Source: Clostridia bacterium
Lineage (GTDB): Bacteria > Bacillota > Clostridia > Christensenellales > CAG-138
Direction: 5' to 3'
Assembly (NCBI GenBank): GCA_017614315.1
Contig: JAGACA010000006.1
Location: 1 to 64,000, forward strand
Length of the DNA: 64,000 nt
In this document: positions 6,706-15,567 of the stretch, piece after piece
Layout of the letters: each line of letters begins with the position of its first letter
Numbering within the stretch: position 1 is the first letter of the stretch
Made by a program: the position numbers and the translations under genes
The notes under the pieces: model-generated
The model's input: only the letters and a program-made list of their open reading frames with translations
What the model was told of the DNA's origin: nothing
Databases searched by the model: none

Positions 6706-7352
6706 TGACAGAGGAAGAATACATCATAGACCCCTGCCGGGCGTCGTCGCTGCCGTTCTGGAAGACGGAGGAGATAAAGGTACCCGAACATCTTCTGATT
6801 GTTCGGGACGATCTTATGCCCGATACCGAAACAGAGGGAGAGGACGAGCCGTATTTCAGGATGATACACGACCTCGATAACGTCCGCAGAAGCCCGATCC
6901 CCGAGGGGTTCGTCATCGCGGAGCGCGGTATCCCCGCGTTCGCGGAGCACATAAACGAATGTTATTCCGATATCGGCGTAAAGGCGGAGGAGCTTTCGGC
7001 GTACGCGCGCCGTCCCGTCTGCGATCCCGCGCTGTGGGTCGCCGTTGTCGAAGAAAAAAGCGGCAGGATCGCCGCCTCGGGCATTGCGGAGCTTGACGCG
7101 CGCATAGGCGAGGGGATACTCGAATGGATACAGGTCTCCCCGGAGCACAGGAGAAAGGGACTGGGACGCTTCGTCGTGAACGAGCTCCTTTGCCGCATGC
7201 TCGGCCGCGCGAAGTTCGTCACTGTGTCGGGACGTCTTCTCGATCCGTCAAAGCCGGAGGCGCTGTACGCGTCCTGCGGCTTTGCGGGAAAGACTGTCTG
7301 GCACGTCATAACGAAAAAACCGCCCGACCGAAACCAAAAGGCCGCGCAGTAA
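6705..7352 (+). CDS. GNAT-family N-acetyltransferase
   Basis: Protein of 215 residues with a C-terminal GNAT domain: LEWIQVSPEHRRKGLGRFVV is the acetyl-CoA pyrophosphate-binding motif (R/Q-x-x-G-x-G/A type), followed by YASCGFAGKTVWHVI. The N-terminal half is family-specific. Its ATG overlaps the last base of the methyltransferase frame (TAATG), so translation was coupled to full-length readthrough of that gene; the nonsense codon 150 bp upstream may reduce its expression. Substrate unknown. Confidence 0.88.
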   Translation: MTEEEYIIDPCRASSLPFWKTEEIKVPEHLLIVRDDLMPDTETEGEDEPYFRMIHDLDNVRRSPIPEGFVIAERGIPAFAEHINECYSDIGVKAEELSAYARRPVCDPALWVAVVEEKSGRIAASGIAELDARIGEGILEWIQVSPEHRRKGLGRFVVNELLCRMLGRAKFVTVSGRLLDPSKPEALYASCGFAGKTVWHVITKKPPDRNQKAAQ

Positions 7353-7440
7353 ACATTTTCACATATCCGGCTTGAAAAATATCGCGCCGTACAGTCCTCC
7401 GTTGACCGCGCGGCGCGTTTTTTCGCGGGTATCCGCAAAA

Positions 7441-7468
7441 AAAGAGCCGTCCGTCAGGACGGCTCTTT
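7441..7468. terminator. Bidirectional terminator
   Basis: AAAGAGCCGTCC-GTCA-GGACGGCTCTTT, a 12-bp perfect stem between the convergent acetyltransferase and DUF4349 genes. Confidence 0.75.
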
Positions 7469-7479
7469 GTCAATGCTTA

Positions 7480-8466
7480 TTATTTGTTTTCTTCGACGGC
7501 TTTGGCTTCGGCGGCCTTCGCTTCGGCAAGAGCCTTTTTCTTCCTTCTCTTACGCTTTACGGAGCCCACAATGATCAGCACGATCACGAGGGGGATGCAC
7601 ACAACGAAGAACAGGAAGACCAGTATGCGGGGGAGATTTCCGAGGAACCAGGCGGCGAAATCGCGGAAGCCCTCGCCGACGTCCTCAAGGCTCTCGCGAA
7701 ACCTTCTTGCGGTCTCCTCGCCGAAGGTCTCCTCGGCGACGGCGGTCTCGCGCTCGACCTCCGAAAGGTCGATCGAAACGGTGCTGAACGCGATCTGGCT
7801 GTCATAGCTCCTGAGCCTCGCCTCGTAGGATTCGATCTCATAGCGGACGTTCGTAAGGCGATCCTGCAACATGATTATCTCTTCGAGGTTCTCCGCCCTC
7901 GAGAGGAGCCCGAGGAGCGTGTCGTACTCGGTCCTTAAGGAGCGGAGCCTCGCCTCGACGTCGACGTAGCTCTCGGTCACGTCGGAAACGGTCTCATTGC
8001 GGGAGATGATATTCCCGAGGCCGTCGGCGGCGGCGAGGAACTCGTCAAGCCTGTCCGCGGGGATGCGGTACACGATCTCGGCGCTGCGGAGATATTTCTT
8101 CGTGCCGCCGTTGCGATAATCGTAATACGACGAGCGGTTCCTTACCACGTTCGACTGGACGTATCCGCCGAGCTCGGCAACCTTATCGTTGATCGCCTTG
8201 ACGAAGCTGTCGAAATCGAGCGTCTCGATGCCGAGGCTTGCATTCCTGATGATCTTTCTGTTGATCAGAGGATCGTTTGCGCTCGCATCGGACGGGGACG
8301 GAGCGTAGGTCGAGGCGGGGATACCATCGACGGAATCGGATCTGTTATACTCCGCCTCGCGGGGAGCGTAATAGTCCTGCGCGCCGTTATATGACTTCGC
8401 GCAGCCCGAAAGCAGAAGCAGCGCGGAGAGCAAAAATGCGGCCAAAATTAGAACGGAACGTTTCAT
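7480..8466 (-). CDS. DUF4349-domain lipoprotein
   Basis: Envelope protein of 328 residues. It has a lipoprotein signal (hydrophobic stretch, then LLLLSGC as lipobox), a low-complexity linker, the DUF4349 core from ~70 to ~265 (INRKIIRNASLGIETLDFDS, GGYVQSNVV, YRIPADRLDEFL), a coiled-coil in the middle (EARLRSLRTEYDTLLGLLSR) and a C-terminal membrane span near 275-305 followed by a Lys/Arg-rich tail. The start at 8466 follows AAGGAGG. The role of the family is unknown. Monocistronic. Confidence 0.9.
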   Translation of the reverse strand: MKRSVLILAAFLLSALLLLSGCAKSYNGAQDYYAPREAEYNRSDSVDGIPASTYAPSPSDASANDPLINRKIIRNASLGIETLDFDSFVKAINDKVAELGGYVQSNVVRNRSSYYDYRNGGTKKYLRSAEIVYRIPADRLDEFLAAADGLGNIISRNETVSDVTESYVDVEARLRSLRTEYDTLLGLLSRAENLEEIIMLQDRLTNVRYEIESYEARLRSYDSQIAFSTVSIDLSEVERETAVAEETFGEETARRFRESLEDVGEGFRDFAAWFLGNLPRILVFLFFVVCIPLVIVLIIVGSVKRKRRKKKALAEAKAAEAKAVEENK

Positions 8467-8547
8467 GATTTTTCCTCCTTGGGATTTCTGTCTATATAAC
8501 GTTCGACGCACGCGAACGGTTCCCGGGTTTTTACAGGTTTTTTGAAA

Positions 8548-10284
8548 TTATTTCAAAAGCTCCGAGAGCCTGCCGTCGAGATCCGCCATGAGCCTGTCGA
8601 GCCTCGCCACGGCCTCGTCCTCGGTCTTGCCCGCCGCGCCGATATAGAGCTTAAGCTTCGGCTCGGTGCCGCTCGGTCTCACGACCGCCCACGCGCCGTC
8701 CGGAAGCATCCAGCGGAGCGCGTTCGACTTGGGGAGCCCGGTGGGGGAGACGGCGCCGGTCTTCATATCGAGCACCGACTGCTCGTTGTGGTTCTCGTAC
8801 GCGAGCACGGGCTCGCCGCCTATGGACGCGATCGGATCCGCTATGATCGTCTTCATGGCGTTCGCGATCTTCTCGATGCCCTCCTTGCCGGAGAGCGAAT
8901 AGTTCTTGACCTTCTCCATCGAGTAGCCGAATTCGCGGTAGACGTCGTTCAGAACGTCATAAAGCGTCCTGCCGCTCTGCATATAGTAAGCCGCCGCGTC
9001 GCAAACGAGCATCGACGCGCAGACGGCGTCCTTATCCCTCGCGAAGCCTCCGGCAAGCGCGCCGTAGCTCTCCTCGAAGCCGAACAGGAACTCGTATTCG
9101 CCCGTAACGGCGCAGTGCTCGATCCATTCGGAAATGAAGCGGAAACCGGTGAGCACGTCCTTTATCGTCACGCCGAACTTTTTGCAGATCGCGTCGGCGA
9201 GCGTGGTCGAAACGAAGGACTTGACCACGAGCCCGTTCGCGGGGAGCTTTCCCTGCTCCTTGAGCGAGGAAAGGATGTAATACGTAAGAAGCGCGCCGGT
9301 CTGGTTGCCGGTCAGAAGCTTGAACTCGCCGTCCGGCTGACGCACGGCGACGCCGAGACGGTCGGAATCGGGATCGGTGGCGAACATGAGGTTTGCGCCG
9401 ACCCTGTCGGCAAGCTTCCTTGCGAGCGTGAAGGCGTTCTTGTCCTCGGGATTCGGGGCCTTCACCGTCGGGAAATCGCCGTCGGGCTCGGCCTGCTCGG
9501 GAACGACGTTCAGGTTCGTCACGCCTATGCGCTTGAGTATCTCCGTAACGGGTACGCGGCCGCTTCCGTGGAGCGGCGAATAGACCGCGTTCAGAAGACA
9601 GCCGTTTTTCTTTAAGTTGTCGGGATGCAGGAGCAGGCTCATCGTGCACTTGTAATACTCCTCGTCGACTTCTTTTCCTATTACGGTCAGAAGGCCGGAG
9701 GAGAGCGCGAGCGAATACTCCATCGGCTTTACGTCGAAATAGTCGAATTTCCTGATGTTCTCCAATATTTTGTTCGCCCTGTCCGGCGCGCACTGTCCGC
9801 CGTCGGCCCAATAGACCTTATAGCCGTTGTACTCGGGCGGATTGTGGCTCGCTGTGATGACGACGCCCGCGATACAGTTAAGATGCCTTACCGTGAACGA
9901 CAGCTGCGGGACGGAATGAAGAGTCGAATACAGATACACCTTTATCCCGCACGCACAGAGCGTGAGGGCGGTCTCCTGGGCGAACAAGTCGGAGCGGTTC
10001 CTCGAATCGTACGCGATCGCTACGCCGCGCGCTGCTCCCGCTTCGCCCTCGGTCTCGAGTATCATCTCGGCAAGCCCCCTCGACGCGCGCCTCACGACAT
10101 AGGCGTTCATGCGGTTGGTGCCCGCGCCGATAACGCCGCGAAGCCCCGCGGTGCCGAATTCCAGCTCGGTATAGAAACTCTCCTCGCGCGCTTTGTCGCT
10201 GTCGAGCTTTTTCATATCCTCCATGAGGAACGGATCGTCCGAAGCCTTTTCAATCCAGCGGCCGTATTCTTTTTTCCAATCCAT
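8548..10284 (-). CDS. pgcA: Alpha-phosphoglucomutase (phospho-sugar mutase)
   Basis: Interconverts glucose 1-phosphate and glucose 6-phosphate, linking glycolysis to UDP-glucose and glycogen precursors. The 578 residues match PgcA-type enzymes: catalytic serine loop VITASHNPPEYNGYKVYW, magnesium loop FATDPDSDRLG, sugar-binding GFEESYG, and the phosphate-binding RPSGTEPKLKLY near the C-terminus. The start MDWKKEYGRW at 10284 follows CGGAGGC; an upstream in-frame start is not needed. Expressed alone from the promoter at 10319-10346. Confidence 0.93.
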   Translation of the reverse strand: MDWKKEYGRWIEKASDDPFLMEDMKKLDSDKAREESFYTELEFGTAGLRGVIGAGTNRMNAYVVRRASRGLAEMILETEGEAGAARGVAIAYDSRNRSDLFAQETALTLCACGIKVYLYSTLHSVPQLSFTVRHLNCIAGVVITASHNPPEYNGYKVYWADGGQCAPDRANKILENIRKFDYFDVKPMEYSLALSSGLLTVIGKEVDEEYYKCTMSLLLHPDNLKKNGCLLNAVYSPLHGSGRVPVTEILKRIGVTNLNVVPEQAEPDGDFPTVKAPNPEDKNAFTLARKLADRVGANLMFATDPDSDRLGVAVRQPDGEFKLLTGNQTGALLTYYILSSLKEQGKLPANGLVVKSFVSTTLADAICKKFGVTIKDVLTGFRFISEWIEHCAVTGEYEFLFGFEESYGALAGGFARDKDAVCASMLVCDAAAYYMQSGRTLYDVLNDVYREFGYSMEKVKNYSLSGKEGIEKIANAMKTIIADPIASIGGEPVLAYENHNEQSVLDMKTGAVSPTGLPKSNALRWMLPDGAWAVVRPSGTEPKLKLYIGAAGKTEDEAVARLDRLMADLDGRLSELLK

Positions 10285-10318
10285 GTTAAGCCTCCGAAAC
10301 AAAATATATTCTGATTAT

Positions 10319-10346
10319 ATTATATCCGAACTTGCCGAAAATGCAA
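10319..10346 (-). promoter_or_regulatory. Promoter of pgcA
   Basis: Minus strand TTGCAT (10346-10341), 16-bp spacer, TATAAT (10324-10319). It directly abuts the asnS terminator. Confidence 0.65.
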
Positions 10347-10359
10347 TCGCTTTTTGCAT

Positions 10360-10385
10360 AAAAAACGGGCCCTTGATCGGGCCCG
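10360..10385 (-). terminator. Terminator of asnS
   Basis: Minus strand CGGGCCC-GATCAA-GGGCCCG followed by TTTTTT. Confidence 0.85.
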
Positions 10386-10396
10386 GTCTGCGGTTC

Positions 10397-11779
10397 TTAA
10401 AGCTCCATGCTTCCGGTCGTTCTCGGGAAGGGGAGAACGTCCCTTATGTTCTGCATGCCGGTGACGTACATGAGTATGCGCTCGAATCCCATCCCGAAGC
10501 CCGCGTGCTTGACGCCGCCGTACTTTCTCAGGTCGAGATACCATTCGTATTCGCTCATGTTCATGTGAAGATCCTCGATCTTCTTTTTAAGGACGTCGTA
10601 GCGCTCCTCACGCTGACTGCCGCCGATGATCTCGCCCACGCCGGGAACGAGCAGGTCGGCCGCCGCGACGGTCTTGCCGTCGTCGTTAAGGCGCATATAG
10701 AAGCTCTTTATCTCGGCGGGATAATCCGTTACGAAGACGGGGGAGTTATAGACCTCCTCGCAGAGATAACGCTCGTGCTCGGTCTGAAGGTCGCAGCCCC
10801 AGTATACGGGGTACTGGAACTCCCTGCCGCTCTTTTCGAGTATCTCGACCGCCTTGGTATAGGGAAGACGAACGAAATCGGAATCGACGACGTGGTTCAG
10901 CCTGTCGAGGAGCCCCTTGTCGACGAAGCTGTTGAAGAACTTCATCTCGTCCGGGCAGCGCTCGAGCACGGTCTTTATGATGAACTTTATCATCTCCTCG
11001 GCGATGTCCATATAGCCGTTGAGGTCGCAGAACGCCATTTCCGGCTCCATCTGCCAAAACTCCGCCGCGTGGCGCGCGGTGTTGGATCTCTCGGCGCGGA
11101 AGGTCGGACCGAAGGTGTAGATATCGCGGAACGCCATGGCGAAGGCTTCGCCGTGGAGCTGACCGGAAACGGTCAGGTTCGCGGGCTTGCCGAAGAAGTC
11201 CTGCGAGTAATCGATCTTTCCGTCCTTATCCTTCGGAAGGTCGTTCATATCGAGGCTCGTCACGCGGAACATCTCGCCTGCGCCCTCGCAGTCGGAACCC
11301 GTGAATATCGGGGTGTGCACGTAAAGGAAACCGCGGTCGTCAAAGAATTTGTGTATCGCCATCGCGATGACGTGGCGCACGCGGAACACCGCCTGGAAGG
11401 TATTCGCCTTGGGGCGGAGGTGCTGTATGGTCCTCAAGTATTCGAGCGTATGACGCTTCTTCTGAAGCGGATAATCCGAGGGGCAGTCGCCGTCGATCGC
11501 GATGCTCTCCGCCCTGATCTCGAAGGCCTGCTGGGCGCCGGGGGTGAGCACGAGCTCGCCGTTCACGGTGATCGCCGCGCCGGTGGTGATGCGGCGGACG
11601 GTGTCCTGGGGGATGGAGCCGGTCTCATAGACGATCTGGACGCTCCTGAAAGCGGAGCCGTCGGAAAGCTCTATGAACCCGACGGATTTCGACTCGCGGG
11701 AGGTCTTGACCCAGCCGGAAGCCTCTATTTTCCCGGCGTACTTTTCGGGATCCTTATGTAATTCGTAAAGCCGTACCAT
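10397..11779 (-). CDS. asnS: Asparagine-tRNA ligase
   Basis: Class II aminoacyl-tRNA synthetase charging tRNA-Asn. The 460 residues have the N-terminal OB-fold anticodon-binding domain ([19 protein letters not shown]) and class II motifs: motif 2 [20 protein letters not shown] and the C-terminal motif 3 [21 protein letters not shown]. The absence of an AspRS-type insertion and the presence of [11 protein letters not shown] mark it as AsnRS. Direct charging means Asn-tRNA need not be made by transamidation. Monocistronic, with its own promoter and terminator. Confidence 0.96.
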   Translation of the reverse strand: MVRLYELHKDPEKYAGKIEASGWVKTSRESKSVGFIELSDGSAFRSVQIVYETGSIPQDTVRRITTGAAITVNGELVLTPGAQQAFEIRAESIAIDGDCPSDYPLQKKRHTLEYLRTIQHLRPKANTFQAVFRVRHVIAMAIHKFFDDRGFLYVHTPIFTGSDCEGAGEMFRVTSLDMNDLPKDKDGKIDYSQDFFGKPANLTVSGQLHGEAFAMAFRDIYTFGPTFRAERSNTARHAAEFWQMEPEMAFCDLNGYMDIAEEMIKFIIKTVLERCPDEMKFFNSFVDKGLLDRLNHVVDSDFVRLPYTKAVEILEKSGREFQYPVYWGCDLQTEHERYLCEEVYNSPVFVTDYPAEIKSFYMRLNDDGKTVAAADLLVPGVGEIIGGSQREERYDVLKKKIEDLHMNMSEYEWYLDLRKYGGVKHAGFGMGFERILMYVTGMQNIRDVLPFPRTTGSMEL

Positions 11780-11812
11780 TTCATGTACCTCTTTAATAAA
11801 ATGCTGAAAGCT

Positions 11813-11841
11813 ATTCTAACACAATCCGTCCGTTTTATCAA
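11813..11841 (-). promoter_or_regulatory. Promoter of asnS
   Basis: Minus strand TTGATA (11841-11836), 17 bp, TAGAAT (11818-11813). No T-box leader is visible. Confidence 0.65.
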
Positions 11842-11863
11842 CACCGGACGACGAAATATAAAA

Positions 11864-12586
11864 TCAGCTGTCGATCTTGACGGCGTTCTTCACCGCGTCC
11901 CATGCGTCCGCGCGGGTGACGGCTTCCGCCGCGAGCGAGAAATCGCCGACCCTTTCGGGGGAGTGCGCGTCGCTGTTTATAACGAGCCGGCAGCCGGCGC
12001 CCTTGATCGCGCGGATCTCGTCGTCCGTAAGCGAAACATGCGAGGAGTTGACCTCCAGCATGATACCCAGCTCGCGGCAGCAGTCGGCGAGATAGGGGAT
12101 GTCGACCTTGACGTACAGATTGGGATGCGAAATGATGTTCGCACGGCATTCCTCCGCGGCGGCGAGCAGGCTCTCGGCGCTTTTATGCGGATCGTTCTTT
12201 ATGCCCAAAAGGCTCTCGCGCCATATGCCGCGTGCGAACGGATTCTTCGGCGGCACGCCCTTGTGGTATCCGATGATTATTATGTCGTAAGCGTCTCGGT
12301 CGGAGGGAACGTCGGCCTTTCCGAAATCGACGACGTTCAGCTCGAGCCCGTTCAAAACGTCGATCCTGCCGGCGAATTCCCTCTTAAGGTAAAGAAGATC
12401 CGAGTTCAAAAGGCTCAGCATCTTGCCCCGGACGCCGTAAGTCATATGCCCCGGACCGTGCTCCGTGACGGCGATCTCGTCAAGCCCGCGGTCGATGGCC
12501 GCAAGCACGTTGTCGCGCGGGGAGCCCTGTCCGTGGCTGAATTTGGTGTGAGTGTGGTAATCGGCGATTATCCTGTGATCAGACAT
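11864..12586 (-). CDS. PHP-domain phosphatase (histidinol-phosphatase/PHP hydrolase type)
   Basis: Metal-dependent phosphoesterase of 240 residues. The PHP metal ligands are visible: DYHTHTKFSHG near residue 9, AVTEHGPG near 39, LNGLELNV near 80, HPNLYVKVD near 154 and INSDAHSPE near 205. The size fits a stand-alone PHP protein, not the DNA polymerase-associated type. Its start overlaps the end of the RpiR regulator gene by 8 bases, so the two form an operon; a sugar-phosphate substrate is a reasonable guess, but histidine biosynthesis genes are not nearby. Confidence 0.85.
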   Translation of the reverse strand: MSDHRIIADYHTHTKFSHGQGSPRDNVLAAIDRGLDEIAVTEHGPGHMTYGVRGKMLSLLNSDLLYLKREFAGRIDVLNGLELNVVDFGKADVPSDRDAYDIIIIGYHKGVPPKNPFARGIWRESLLGIKNDPHKSAESLLAAAEECRANIISHPNLYVKVDIPYLADCCRELGIMLEVNSSHVSLTDDEIRAIKGAGCRLVINSDAHSPERVGDFSLAAEAVTRADAWDAVKNAVKIDS

Positions 12587-13415
12587 CTTGATCGAGACCG
12601 GCTGCGGTCCCGTAACGGTTTTCCGGGAAGCCGAAGCCCTTCTTCCTTTCGATAAGCATCATAAACGATTCGAGCAGCGCGCAGATGGACGTGCCCGTTT
12701 CGTAACCGCACGCGCGGTAGAGTTCATCCTGACGGGAGGTGCAGATGAAATGATCGGCATACGCCTCGCCGGGAGAATTGATGAGGTTGGTTATGAGCAC
12801 CGTCTCGGAGCCCTTTTCCTTCGCGATCTTCAGGCAGTCGAGCGTCGCCTGCGTCTTGCCGGAGCGCGTTATCGCGAAAACGAGGTCGTTCAGCCCCAGA
12901 CAGGCGGCGTAGCTGCGCATGATCGCCTTGTTGTCGATGACGACGGAGTCGATGCCTATGCGGCAAAGCCCCTCGGAAACGTTCTCCGCGAGCTGGACAC
13001 AGCTTCCGACCGCGAACCAAACGACGCGGCGGCAGTTAAGCACCCTTTCGGAAAGCGCGGAGACCGTCGACAGATCGAGCACCTTCAGGGTGGATTCGAC
13101 CGCCTTCATATGGCCGATCATGAGCTTCCTCATGAATTCGCCGTCGGTGTCCTCGGGCGAGATGGGCAAAACGGCGTCGCTTTTGACGGACGAGGATCCG
13201 CTTGCGAGCGCGACGCGGAAATCCATAAAGCCGGAATAACCCAGCTTCCTTGCAAGTCTTGTGACCGACGGAACGCTGACGCCGGCGCAGCGGGCGATCT
13301 CGTTTATGACCATGTGAGCGGATCCGTCGGGATTTGCCAATATGAAATCCGCTACTTTCTTTTCCGCAGGCGGCAGCGTTGAGTATACGGAACTTAGTTT
13401 CATCCTTGCCGGCAT
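12579..13415 (-). CDS. MurR/RpiR-family transcriptional regulator
   Basis: Regulator of 278 residues. The N-terminal HTH_6 domain (residues ~5-75: LPPAEKKVADFILANPDGSA, GVSVPSVTRLARKLGYSGF) is followed by a SIS domain (~110-255: VVWFAVGSCVQLAENVSEGL, FAITRSGKTQATLDCLKIAK) that binds a phosphosugar. The ATG at 13415 is chosen for the G-rich site ahead of it; longer in-frame extensions run through the promoter. Its own promoter carries an 8-bp perfect inverted repeat, so autoregulation is likely. Confidence 0.9.
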   Translation of the reverse strand: MPARMKLSSVYSTLPPAEKKVADFILANPDGSAHMVINEIARCAGVSVPSVTRLARKLGYSGFMDFRVALASGSSSVKSDAVLPISPEDTDGEFMRKLMIGHMKAVESTLKVLDLSTVSALSERVLNCRRVVWFAVGSCVQLAENVSEGLCRIGIDSVVIDNKAIMRSYAACLGLNDLVFAITRSGKTQATLDCLKIAKEKGSETVLITNLINSPGEAYADHFICTSRQDELYRACGYETGTSICALLESFMMLIERKKGFGFPENRYGTAAGLDQDV

Positions 13416-13443
13416 AAGTATTCCCCCCCATCTATGCCTGTAC

Positions 13444-13465
13444 CCGTCCGGCTTTTCCCGGACGG
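13444..13465. promoter_or_regulatory. Candidate RpiR operator
   Basis: Perfect inverted repeat CCGTCCGG-CTTTTC-CCGGACGG just downstream of the rpiR-like promoter and upstream of the start codon. It has no T-run, so an operator is more likely than a terminator. Confidence 0.5.
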
Positions 13466-13473
13466 ATCGGATA

Positions 13474-13502
13474 ATTCTACCATGAGTAAACAAAATAAGC
13501 AA
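13474..13502 (-). promoter_or_regulatory. Promoter of the rpiR-PHP operon
   Basis: Minus strand TTGCTT (13502-13497), 17 bp, TAGAAT (13479-13474). Confidence 0.65.
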
Positions 13503-13641
13503 CAGGATTTTTACAAAAAATCCTTTATTTTTAACTGTTTTTCGGCTTTTTGATGAAAAATAACTCCGTAAGACGCGGCGGCGGCGGCAAAAAGGCGGCT
13601 GAAAATAAATGAACATAATCTCCGTGTTTCGGGAATAAGCT

Positions 13642-14676
13642 GTGAAAAATAACAAAAAGAGGGGGCGAACGGGCGTGCTTACGTCGCTTATACTCACCTC
13701 CCGATCCGACTGCGCGGCAGAGAGGGAAGGGCGCTTTTATCCTGTATCGAGGGATATGCCTCTGATACTTCCCGTCGGGGAGAACGGAGACGTATCCTTC
13801 ACCGTATGGGGACGGGGAAGACGGGACGGCAGAGCTGTTCCCGTCCCGCGCTTCGTCGGGATCACGATAGAGGACGGCAGAGCAGTCAGCTCGGATATCC
13901 CCGTCCTCAACTGGGGCGACGTGATAGAAGCGGAGGCGGAGCCGTTCTTCATCAGGGAACCGCCGAAGACGGATCCCGGCGTGCTCGGGACGGCCGAAAC
14001 GGTTTTCGGCGGAAGCAGGGTAAGGGCGGAGCTTTTTTACGACAACGGGCTGAATATCGCATATACCCGCGACGGCGCGCCGCCGGTTTCGGTCGCGATA
14101 GGCGAGGGCGAGAACGGCAGCATACGCACGCTGGACGCGGGCAGCGCACGGTACCTCGTCGTAAGGGCGGACGTCTGCGGCGGAAAGAGGCTCGTCATAC
14201 TCGACGGGGAAGGCGCGGTGACACTCGATGTGCGAGGAGCCGACGCGGACGTCGTTGAGGGCTATCCGACGGTCACGGAAAGGCTCGGATCGGTACGCGG
14301 ACTCGAGCGGCGCACGAGGTTCAAGCTCGTAAAGGGAACGTGCAAGGCGCTTCCTTCCGAGCTCGGCTTTTTCACGGGGGAGGAGCATATCCCCGAGTCC
14401 GATACGGAAAGGGCGCTATCGATCGCGGAGGACGTTCTTTTCGGCCGGGAGAGCGGATGGCGCGCGTTCCTGTCGGAGGAGCTTTCGGAGACGCTTCAAA
14501 ACGATTCGCTCAAGACTTTTTTCGGCGATTACGACGCGGCAAGACCCCATCCCGTGGAAGAGAGGGACGGCCGCGTGACGGTGGGGCTGTACTCGAAAAA
14601 AGATCATATAGCGTCACCGAGACGGTTCCTGTTCGTATTCGAGGGCGGTCTTTTGACGGACGTCGAGGAAACGTAA
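13642..14676 (+). CDS. Protein of unknown function
   Basis: A 344-residue protein starting with GTG at 13642 (weak site GGGAAT ahead; GTG at 13675 is an alternative). I do not recognise a family. It is rich in beta-strand-like segments with many Arg and Glu residues and short charged turns, has no signal peptide or membrane span, and contains only three cysteines. The C-terminal ~80 residues (IAEDVLFGRESGWRAFLSEE, DSLKTFFGDYDAARPHPVEE) look like a separate helical part. Codon use matches real neighbouring genes. It sits alone upstream of the pot operon on the same strand. Confidence 0.7.
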   Translation: MKNNKKRGRTGVLTSLILTSRSDCAAEREGRFYPVSRDMPLILPVGENGDVSFTVWGRGRRDGRAVPVPRFVGITIEDGRAVSSDIPVLNWGDVIEAEAEPFFIREPPKTDPGVLGTAETVFGGSRVRAELFYDNGLNIAYTRDGAPPVSVAIGEGENGSIRTLDAGSARYLVVRADVCGGKRLVILDGEGAVTLDVRGADADVVEGYPTVTERLGSVRGLERRTRFKLVKGTCKALPSELGFFTGEEHIPESDTERALSIAEDVLFGRESGWRAFLSEELSETLQNDSLKTFFGDYDAARPHPVEERDGRVTVGLYSKKDHIASPRRFLFVFEGGLLTDVEET

Positions 14677-14693
14677 AAATCGTAAACGCGTTC

Positions 14694-14710
14694 CTAAACC
14701 CTTTGTTTAG
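14694..14710. promoter_or_regulatory. Upstream operator copy for the pot-operon regulator
   Basis: CTAAAC-CCTTT-GTTTAG. Identical half-sites and spacing to the operator at the pot promoter, 200 bp upstream of it. The rest of 14677-15000 holds the promoter and the second operator; no gene is visible there. Confidence 0.55.
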
Positions 14711-14892
14711 TAATGCTTTCCCGAAGACCGCGGCGGGAGGAGCTTTTCCCGCGTCGCCGCGGATCGCAAAAAACCTATATAAATCAACGAAAAACGGGCT
14801 ATTTCGAGGCCTTTCTGCGGCGTGCCGCGGGAGCGCTTTCGGAAAACGGTCCGTTTTTGGCGAAAAAAGATTGTATATAATGCTGAATATTG

Positions 14893-14921
14893 TTGACAAA
14901 CAACGCGTAAAGTGATTTAAT
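14893..14921 (+). promoter_or_regulatory. Promoter of the pot operon
   Basis: TTGACA (14893-14898), 17 bp, TTTAAT (14916-14921). A TATAAT at 14876-14881 lies just upstream but lacks a good -35. Confidence 0.75.
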
Positions 14922-14932
14922 CCATTAGAGAA

Positions 14933-14963
14933 GTTTAGCGATCCTAAACTTGAGGTTTAGGAT
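14933..14963. promoter_or_regulatory. Operator cluster overlapping the pot transcription start
   Basis: Three half-sites in alternating orientation, each separated by 5 bp: GTTTAG (14933-14938), CTAAAC (14944-14949), GTTTAG (14955-14960). The last two form an extended palindrome ATCCTAAAC-TTGAG-GTTTAGGAT (14941-14963). Start-to-start spacing is 11 bp, about one helical turn. It lies 12 bp past the -10 box, so binding would repress. Confidence 0.65.
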
Positions 14964-15000
14964 CATTTGCAGACATATTCCGCTTTCGGGAGGGGATACC

Positions 15001-15543
15001 TTGATCGATCTGGGCGACAGGATAAAAAGGCGCAGGCAGAAGCTCGGCTTGACGCAGGAGGAGCTTGCGGCGAGGACGGAGCTTTCGAAGGGCTTTATCA
15101 GCCAGCTCGAACGCAATCTCACCTCGCCGTCCATCGCGACTTTGATGGACATACTCGAGGTGCTCGGCGTCGACATCTCCGATTTCTTCGCAAAGGACGA
15201 GGACGAAAAGGTCGTCTTCACACCGGACGACATGTTCGAGAACACCGACGACGAGATCGCCTCCTCGACCCTATGGCTCGTTCCCAATGCGCAGAAGAAC
15301 GCGATCGAGCCGATAATGGTCACGCTCCGCGCGGGCGGTTCGACGTATCCCGACGCGCCGCACGACGGCGAGGAGTTCGGCTATGTGCTCTCGGGCAGCG
15401 TGACGCTCGTCCTGGGTCTCCGCAGGTTCAAGCTCCACAAGGGCGACAGCTTCTGCTTCAAGCCGACGGAGGAGCATTACCTCATGAACAACGCCCAGCG
15501 CGAGGCAAAGGTGATCTGGATATCTACGCCTCCGTCCTTCTGA
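15001..15543 (+). CDS. XRE-cupin transcriptional regulator of polyamine transport (PuuR-like)
   Basis: Regulator of 180 residues. An N-terminal XRE helix-turn-helix (residues ~5-60: IKRRRQKLGLTQEELAARTE, KGFISQLERNLTSPSIATL) is joined to a C-terminal cupin domain (~105-178: GGSTYPDAPHDGEEFGYVLS, KGDSFCFKPTEEHYLMNN) that would bind the effector. This fusion is typical of the gene heading potABCD in Clostridia. Start chosen as TTG at 15001 behind GGGAGGGG; upstream in-frame codons read through the operator. It probably represses its own operon. Confidence 0.92.
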   Translation: MIDLGDRIKRRRQKLGLTQEELAARTELSKGFISQLERNLTSPSIATLMDILEVLGVDISDFFAKDEDEKVVFTPDDMFENTDDEIASSTLWLVPNAQKNAIEPIMVTLRAGGSTYPDAPHDGEEFGYVLSGSVTLVLGLRRFKLHKGDSFCFKPTEEHYLMNNAQREAKVIWISTPPSF

Positions 15544-15567
15544 TAGGGCGGTCTTACGGGGGACAGC

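Noticed and set aside
11780..11863. T-box leader for asnS
   Set aside because: The region is only 84 bp, with a plain promoter and no T-box core sequence or terminator.
13444..13465. Hairpin as a terminator
   Set aside because: No T-run follows on either strand; its position between promoter and start codon fits an operator better.
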